Shown: positions 36,601 through 45,600 of the stretch, one piece after another
How positions within the stretch are numbered: position 1 is the stretch's first letter
How the letters are laid out: the number at the start of each line of letters is the position of its first letter
NCBI GenBank assembly: GCA_038030265.1
Contig: CM075939.1
Span: 23,045,253 to 23,109,252, forward strand
DNA: 64,000 nucleotides
Direction of reading: 5' to 3'
Source of the DNA: Corythucha ciliata
Lineage: Eukaryota > Arthropoda > Insecta > Hemiptera > Tingidae
Translations under genes and position numbers: made by a program
Notes under the pieces: generated by a model
The model's database searches: none
What the model was told of the DNA's origin: nothing
The model's input: only the letters and a program-made list of their open reading frames with translations

Positions 36601-39600
36601 GGCGCTAAATTTTACTGAATAGGTTGCCATATGTGTTGAATAATTAAGTTTAAAAAAAATTGCGCTTTTCTCTCTCATATCAGTTGAATAATGTTATCAT
36701 TATTCAACTATTGTAGAAAAAGGTCCTTTACATCACAATTTCAGTTAACCTCAACTTACTCTTTCGAAAATGGTGCAGAAAACTAGGACTTAGGCACCAA
36801 ATATAGGGCGAATTTTTTAAAAAAGTGTCGGATTAGGCGAATCCCTCCAGATAATCGTCAGATTACTAGAGAGCACGTTTAGAACGTCAGTATGAAGCAT
36901 ATATATCTTAATCTGACGCGCTCGAGTATTTCAAAATGACGATTTTTTTGCACATTCTGATAAGGGCCACGAGTTTGCGTCACCTCCAAATCGTCAGATT
37001 ATTGAATGAGAGCTTATTTTAGGTTCACTTAACATTCCCTTAGAAAATCTGACGCGCTCGATTAATTTTTTTTTTTTTTTTTCATTTTCAACCCTTACGT
37101 ACGACCACCCCCACCATGCAAACTGTCAGATTAACATGCATACTTCATTAAAAATACGGAGACAATTGATGCTGTAAATATCTGACGCGCTCGAGAATGT
37201 CCATACAACAGTTTTTTTTTTTACATTTTTGAAAGTCTATAGCCGCTCCCCTCACCGATGAAAAGGTGTGCATCATATAACAATTTTATCTTTTTATCAT
37301 ATAAGCTTTGCAACCCAATAGGTCTCTACGACGCTCGAGTAAATCCCCATTTAGCATCGTGGGCTCCCCTACTATAAGCAATGAATTTAGAAAAATATTA
37401 TCATATAACCCTAAAACCTATGTTTCCTATTATTGCAGCTTATATTAAAATCGCGGCTGGCCTCTGCATAATCTCACTACTGACGGACGCAATGGCCACG
37501 CTGTTAACGGGTATTGGCCTGAAAACAAACGACTACAGGACCAAATATAAATTTTACAGGATAGCAGTATACGTTATGATACTCTCATGTGAGTACCTTA
37601 TATCTGTCACTCGCACTCTTTTTCGTGTCGAAATCACGGCAAAACGTATAATTCAACTCCATCCCCACCCCATCTTCATTCTGTCAATCAACTCCAATTC
37701 TCGTCATGAAAAGAAAAACAATTAGAGGTGGAAGGGAAGGGCATTGTGGTTGATTCTCCCCCCCCCCTTCTTTATACGTGAACTTTGAAAAAAGAAGAAA
37801 GGAAATAAATGAATAAACTGATTGCTTCTGACGCTATTCTCGCACTGCGGACTCACTAATGAAAACGCTACATCCAAGCGAGCCCCAGCGTATTCAACTT
37901 TCTCTCAAACCCGCGTACACGATTTATCTCGAGTAGAAGACAATTTTTTTCGCCCTCTTTTTTTTATGTTGCCCCGCTGAATCTTTTGTATTATCTTAAA
38001 AATGTAGCCCTTGCTGCTCTGGACAAGCCCCATGTTTTAAGCCGCCTTCACATGCGGGCTGTGACAGCTTAAGCTTTGAGCTGTAGCCAATCAAAGAGCA
38101 ACCCGCCTTTGAATTAATTATATTTCATTGGATACAGCTCAAAGCTGAGCTTTGACTTGATCTGAAAAAAGCTCAGCTTTGAGCTGTATCCAATGAAATA
38201 TAATTAATTCAAATGCGGGTTGCTCCTTGATTGGCTACAGCTCAAAGCTTAAGCTGCCACAGCCCGCATGTGAAGGCGGCTTAAAGGTTTTCTCATGCTC
38301 AGTAATACATGTAGATAAAATGAGTCGAATGCGTTTTTGGTGACCGTATATTTTGCCGTTTCCAGCTTATCTGGGTCATTTAGAGGGTCGAATTGTGTAT
38401 GACCTACAGTTTTGTTGAACGTGTCTTTTATTATAGGGAAAGGAATTAATCCCGAACCAGTCATCCATCACTAAGCACATAACAGCCCAGACTTGAACCC
38501 GCCGACATCCATAATCCATCCTTTATTCTATTATTTGCAACTTTGCCTCTCTCAATTTTCCTTCTACCACAGAGATTTTCGCGCACTTTGTTTGATTATT
38601 AGAGTGCACTGGTCTCATGGACGACGGGGTATGGGGAAGTAGCCAGCAAGGCTTCTCATGGAGGGAGGGAAGGGGGCGAGGTTTATGTTTTCCCTGTCGG
38701 GCTATAACCTTGGGAAATTAATTATTTTCAATTCCGGTTGGCTAAATAGTTCACGTGGAGATTGGCTTTCAATTACAAAATTGATCCTTAAGTTCAGCGG
38801 TCGTACTGGAAAAACTGCGAATTACTGTCTGAAAAAATGTATTAATGTCGACAAATTCCCTCCGAAAGGGAAAAGTCTCTGTTCAAATTGTTAAAAATGT
38901 CGAAAATGTCGGTCCCCCCCCTGCACCAAAATGCGTACCTACGGTTGGCCTGCCCCGGACAAAATTTGACGCAGGCTGAAATTTCGTATAAACGAATTTC
39001 GAACGTTTCATACAAATTCCAAAACACTCCCTCATTGTCGCCTGCTGCTCAGGGGCATAGCCGTGACATTTTGATGCCAAGAACGGTGTTCATGGATGCA
39101 CGTCGTGAACCTGACTCGCATAACCCGTAGAACCGCGAAAACTGTTCAATTAGTTTATTTACCATTTTAGGCCAGTCAATAAGAACATAAAAAATAGCTA
39201 AAATCGCAATTAAACGGCTAGTTCTGATTTTTTAATATGTTGTTAGGACCAGCACCAGTAGTGTAAATACAAGTTTTCAGCTTCGAAAGACTTGTGCTAC
39301 TTTCGTGGCACTCGAAAACCCGCGAAAACTTTGCACTTTTTTGGGGTTTTTCACTTTATCTCCTAAAATATGCATTTTAACATAAAACGTACGAAGTACG
39401 TTAAAAACCACATAAAATGTGCTACAATTTGAGACCTGACGTAGCTCCGTAGGTCATATAATAACCAAGATACAGCTCCTCGAATTTTGATTTATTTGTC
39501 AAAAAAATTGAATTTTCAAGTTTTGGTCAACTTTTGATCCAAGTTTTGGCCAAAATACTCATCCTACGGGGAAATCCGAGTCGAGAGAAGTTGTAGCAAA

Positions 39601-42600
39601 TTTAATTATGTTCCATTTAAGCACACAACGATATCTGTAGACCAAATAGTTTCATCAAAATCCTCGAAAAAACAAAAAGTTTGGAAACAACATTTTTCGA
39701 AAAATAAATCTGTTGAGTTCCCATCTAAGTTTGGGTGGGTCCCAGTGCACACGAGCGATAAGTGTAGCATGGTCATCGCTACGCTTATCATTAGGACCAT
39801 TCTCCTCTATATGCTCTATGAATGTTCTGCTCCACTAGTTGATATTGTTTTTCCATGGTCGCGGTGACATGTATCACAGTGACCGGGCGAAACTTATAGC
39901 TCGTGTGCACGAAGCATAAGGCTGAATGAAAATATCTCGTGAAATTGAAAGAATTGTGTAATTTCAAATAAAACTTGACCATTGGGAATGGAGAAGAAAA
40001 ATAAGTGAAGAGGCTAAAATTTTAAGCCTAATATACTTAGTTCCGTACAGTTGAATGTTTATATATAATGTCTATATAGTTATATAGAGTCTTCAAATAG
40101 TTTTGTGCTCCAAGTTGGGGCCCAATTTCTCGCTCTCACGGTCACAATAGCTGCCCCTTTTTTTACTATCGCTTCTCCTTGTCGTAGGTGCACACCCGAG
40201 GGTGCAGGGATTCTTTTTTTGAGCACATTTTTCAATTTCTAGCGAGGCCAATACTCCCGAGTTTAGTCCACGACAACTGGTCTTTTTTTTGCAATTGGCA
40301 TTTCTACCCCACGTGGGATACAATAGTGGGACTGACGAAGGGGTACCACTGACGAAATTTCGAGCTTGACGTAACTTAATGGCCATCAAACCATGATGGG
40401 AGCTCAACAGATTCATTTTTAGAAAAATGTAGTTTCCACACTTTCTGGGTTTTTATCGATTTTGATGTAACTATTTGGTCTTCAGACATCGTTGTGTGCT
40501 TAAATGGAACATAATTAAATACCAACTTGTTACAACTTGTCTCGACTCGGCTTTTCTAGTAGGATGAGTATTTTAACCGAAATTCGGGTCGAAAGTTGAC
40601 CAAAACTTTCATTTCAATTTTTTTGACAAATGAATCTAAATTTGAGGAGCTGTATCATGGTTACTATATGACATACAGAGCTACGTTAGGTCTCAAATTG
40701 TAGCAATTTTATGAGATTTTAACGTACTTCGTACGTTTTATCTTAAAATGCATATTTTAGGAGACAAAGTGAAAAACCCGAAAAAATTTCAATACTTTCG
40801 CGGGTTTTCGAGTGCCACGAAAGTAGCACAAGTCTTTCGAAGCTGAAAACTTGTATTTGCACTACTGGTGCTGGTCCAAAGAACATACTAAAAAGTCAGA
40901 ACTAGCCGTTTAACAGCTATTTTATTGTTCTTGTTGACTGGCCTATTTGTTTAGCCAAAATTTTCATTTGTTTAGCATTTCGAAACACGATTTTTAAGAA
41001 AAAAAATTATAAATCTATTATGGGTACGCCGGGTTTGTTTAGTCCAAATTGGTGTTTGTTCAGCCTCTCAAGCACTTTAAACTACAAACAAACTAGGGTA
41101 CTTGTGGGTAGCTCCACGCGTCCTGGCCATCAATGTTTTTTTTTTTTTTTTTTTTCGAAAAAATAATGTTTCGAAACGCTAAACAAACGAAAAATGTGGT
41201 GCAATAAACGTAAAAAAACGATTTTATGTCCAGATATGCCGCCAAACAAACGATTTCGTTTGTGAGTAAGTGAACCGATCCGAATCCGGCGGCTAAAATT
41301 ATGACAAACCCGTTTTTCGACGCTAAAAGGGGGTAAAATCACCGATGAAAACATTAAAATCGCTCATTCTCGGGTAAAATTGAGAAAAATAGCCGAGGAA
41401 TTACATATTTCAGAGCTAAATATATCCGAAATTGCAAGTTTTGGGCCTTTTTTTTAGTAGTCGCTGACCCAGGGACGACAGCCCCCAAAGTCTGACAAAT
41501 ATAGCCATGAAATTACATCACTCGGGGCTGAAAATTTTGCGGAATTGCCAATTTCGGGTCTAATTTTATCAGCCCCGACAGCACTCACACATGACAATTT
41601 TTTTTCGAGGTTGGAGACCCCGGGCTGACGTACCGGCCGGCCTCCTACTGCGCCCTATACCCTGACAAATATCCGCGCGTTATAGAGAGAGATTTTTACT
41701 CTTTTACATTAATTGATTGTGCAACAATGCCACCAGGCGTGAGATCGTGGAACAAAATTTCCAGTATTGTCGAATAATCAAACGCCCAGCTTGGGCCCAG
41801 AGGCGGTGGGTACAAGGCCCCAGGATCCTCCATGAGTCGCGCCATGGTGGAAAGCGCCGAAACAGGCGTTTGCTCATCTTAACGTGTTTTGTGGTGGGAA
41901 AGGGTGTCAATTTCCTTCTGGAGTCCTGGTCTCATCAGCCTGGCAATTGAACCGAGATGGAATTGGTAGACCGGTCCTAGCCGAGAGTGGAGGTTGCCAC
42001 TGCACTACGACGAGCTACGGACGGAGTAGCTCTTGTAGCAGAAGGTCTGAGGTCGGAACGAAGGCTGGACCGCGCACCTTCGGTGCAATGTCACGGTTGT
42101 CTGGTCTGGTGGTTCCAACATCGCTTTCATTCTTCTCAGACTGAACTATTCTCAGCGAAGTGTGAACCGTGTGAGAGGGACGTGGGCTCTCACTTTGTAG
42201 CCGCGCTTGGGTCCTTCCTCGTAACTTTTTAATAAATGTCTTGAACCATATTATCTTCCAAATACAAGAGAACCCCCCCCCCCCCAACTCACGACGAACG
42301 ATTAGCTAGAACGATTGACTCGGCGCTGTCCTATTCGGAAAAATTGGTGGGCCGACGATTTGCCCGAGCGTCAGAGTCAGGCGCAGACCTAGAGCTTTAC
42401 TCAAGGGGGGGGGGGCATCACACCAAAAATTCCCCCTCGCAAGTTTTTTCAGCAGGAAAACTTTCATCCAAGCCCCCAAGAAACCGGATATCAGGCTGAA
42501 TGAAATGTAAGTCAACCCTCAGCCATTGCTGATTGGTCTCAAAACAAGCAGTTGGACTATGACACAAACAGTAAATTTTTAGACCCCAACGCGACCATAT

Positions 42601-45600
42601 TATCTTCCAATTATGGTTTCGACGGTTTCTTAGTGTAGCTAGTTTCAAAGATTGGTACGAACAAAGACGGCTTGAAAGAGGGTGGACAACTGGGCAGGAG
42701 CCTACCCTTGCCCCCGTCCTGGCTACGCCCTTGGTGAAATTGTCAGTTTTCGGCCAGAAAATTAAGAATAATCACCTTCAGAAAGGCCACACTGACAACA
42801 TCTCCGCCAGAGTGCCAGTTTTGTAATATGTAGTGACCCTTTTTGTGCTTATTCGGCTTATTTTTGTCTTCGGCCGAATAACGGTGGCCGAGTAACTAAC
42901 TGTTTTGGGATTAATGACCAGTTTTTATACAAAAAATCCTGGCTTTTGTTTTGTGGCTGAATTGACTATTTATGAAAGCCCTTGAACCTCTCCCTGGGGT
43001 GACTCATGGATGGCTGAGGAGTACTCGGAACACGAAACCTGCCCCAAAAACCCAGGCAAATCGCGTTTCTACGCAACAAAATTAAGTGAGACAGAAAGAC
43101 ACAAAAGATTGATCCGCTCTTCTCTTCTCTGTCAGCTTTTACTCGCTTCCATTACTTTCCCATATCAGTTTTCTCTCGTACTTTTCCCCTCATAGAAAAA
43201 TATTTCAATATTCAAGTCGTGCGAAGTGGAAGAAGGAGCTCAATCCAATTCTTCTTTCTCTTCCAACTTTCTTGTTCATAGCGTGAAACTTCAATGAATC
43301 CTTTTGTGTTAACTAGAAGGTTCCCCTTGATTTCGAGATCCCTTATTATGTTCACTACTCGCGATGTCTGTTGGATTCGATTTTTTTTTTTTTTTTTTTT
43401 TAATGGTTTCATACTTACTACAGGCAGTGGCAGGGTTTTGGGAGTCAGATCCCTCTCAGAGTACTTCAGCTCACCCTATGCCCAAGAAATAACAAAAACA
43501 AAAGGCACAAATATGTATAAAATAAATAAACATAAATATGTAAAAGAGCAAACACAAACAAACGAAAGAACAAAAAAAGGGATTTTTTTCGCTCTAGACA
43601 AGCAATACCCGCACTAAAAAATGCACAAAACCGTTCGGAACAAAAAATGGTAGTTAACTGACGATTCATGCCTTGAAAATATCACTCTGACTATTCTCGC
43701 TCAGGAAATGGCCACACAGTCAGTTAAGAGTGTTAAAATAGCAAGAGCAACACTGGCTATTCACGCTCCAAAAATGGCCAAACTGATCATTTACCCCCTA
43801 CAGAGGCTACAGATGGTGTTAATAATTCGCGCTTTCAAACTTAATCGACCCCCCCCCCCACCACCACCACCACTCCAGCGTTGGCCACACGCACCCTAAG
43901 GAGTGGATTAACTAGCATACAGTCACGCTATAAAATGGCTAGACTGGCAAATCACACTTCAAAAATGGCTAAACAGGCCATTCTCGCCTGGGAAATGACA
44001 AAACTTACAATTCGTACTACTTCTAAAACCGCCAAACTGAGCCTTCGTGCCTTGGAAATGGCTAAATTGCTGACGATCCGTGTCTCAAAATAGCCGAATT
44101 TATCATTTTTCACCATGCAGATGGCGTCACTGACGAATCAAGCCATTAAAATGCCTTATCTGCCTTATTGCACAGACACACACAAAAATGGGCAAACTGG
44201 CTATTTGCGCCATGAAAATGGCTTCCAGTTTCACGTCGTGAGTCTCTGTTGTGAGGTTCAGTGCCAGTTCTTCCGCTGATTAAGAGTGTCACGTTTTAAG
44301 TTTCGTGGTCGTATGATCGGTTTCGGATGGCAAAGTTAATAGCTTGCTACTAGTTTTTGTGCTAAATAGCTAGTTTTGGTCTCAATTGGGGGGGGGGGGG
44401 AGGCTCTCAGATTCTTGAGCTACGAAATTAACAATTTTGTTACCCAATGATCGTAGGCAAGCGACACAACAGGTAGTTTATAAAATGAAATGAATTACAA
44501 TTACATGTGAAATGAATTACAAGTTTTGGGGATTAAACGATTTCCTCGCCTTTTCCGGAGCCAACGGGAGGCCCGGGACCTGAACCCTTCGAGTGCTTCC
44601 TGAAGGAGGGGGCTCAAGACTCCTGAGTCTAGTGATACACCGAGACCGAGAAAAAAATCTGCGTCTCGTCTCGGTCTCGGTCTCGAAATCGAGATTGCAT
44701 TTTCCGGACCGAGACCGAGATCGAGATTCCGTTTTCTAGACCGAGACCGAGACTAAGTCTCGTCTGGGTCTCGGTGTGATTCAAAAAAGCACATTTATAA
44801 TAGGTGTATGATGCATAGTGCCGGTATAGATCTTTTTACTCAACAAATGAACCCAATCTAATGCTCTCCTCTCCGGAAACCGGTTCCGGTCTTTAGCCCG
44901 GACCGAAAACCGGCCCGAATTCGGTTCGTTTCGTGCAGAAATAGCGTGCCTCTAATTCCTCAAGTTTGGAATACTCTGACCTACACACATAGCATCAAGC
45001 ATCAAAGGGCGAATCGGAGACCTTTTAAAGTAAGGGGGGGGGGGTCGAAAACCCTCTCATAGAATAACCCCCTCCCCTTAATCCCCCTCGAGTTGCCAGC
45101 GATTGGACAAGCCCTATACTAGCCTACTAGTGTTAATCCCATTCTTGGATCGGATATAAACTTCTTCTCCTCTAAAGTGCAGCATTTTGAACTTACATAG
45201 CTCACAAAATGTGTGGCGCAAAATGTGGGTGGGCGGATCTGGGACCTCTCTCAGGGGGAGGTAATCGAAACCACTCCCCATCACCCACCCACATACACCC
45301 TACCACCTTCCTACCCCACCCCTCTTCTACGTTTAAAGGGATTTGACCAGTTCCTGGGGAGGAGGGGGAATTTCTGCTGAATCCTCTTGTGGGGGGGGGG
45401 GTCATTAATTGAATGCTCCGTAGCCGACCGCCAGCTGCCGAAGCCGAATCAGACAAGACAATGAATTATTCTAGATGCTCCATAAAATGAACTACTTGTT
45501 CAGTTATTGTGACTCGTGACAAACTTTTTTTTTAAGACACTCAAATGATTTATATGAAAATAGCCTCCCCTCCTCATATCTTTTCATTTAATCACTTTCT

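Noticed and set aside
40093..40416. 107-codon frame in the foldback spacer as a transposase
   Set aside because: No catalytic motif or similarity to any transposase family that I can see.
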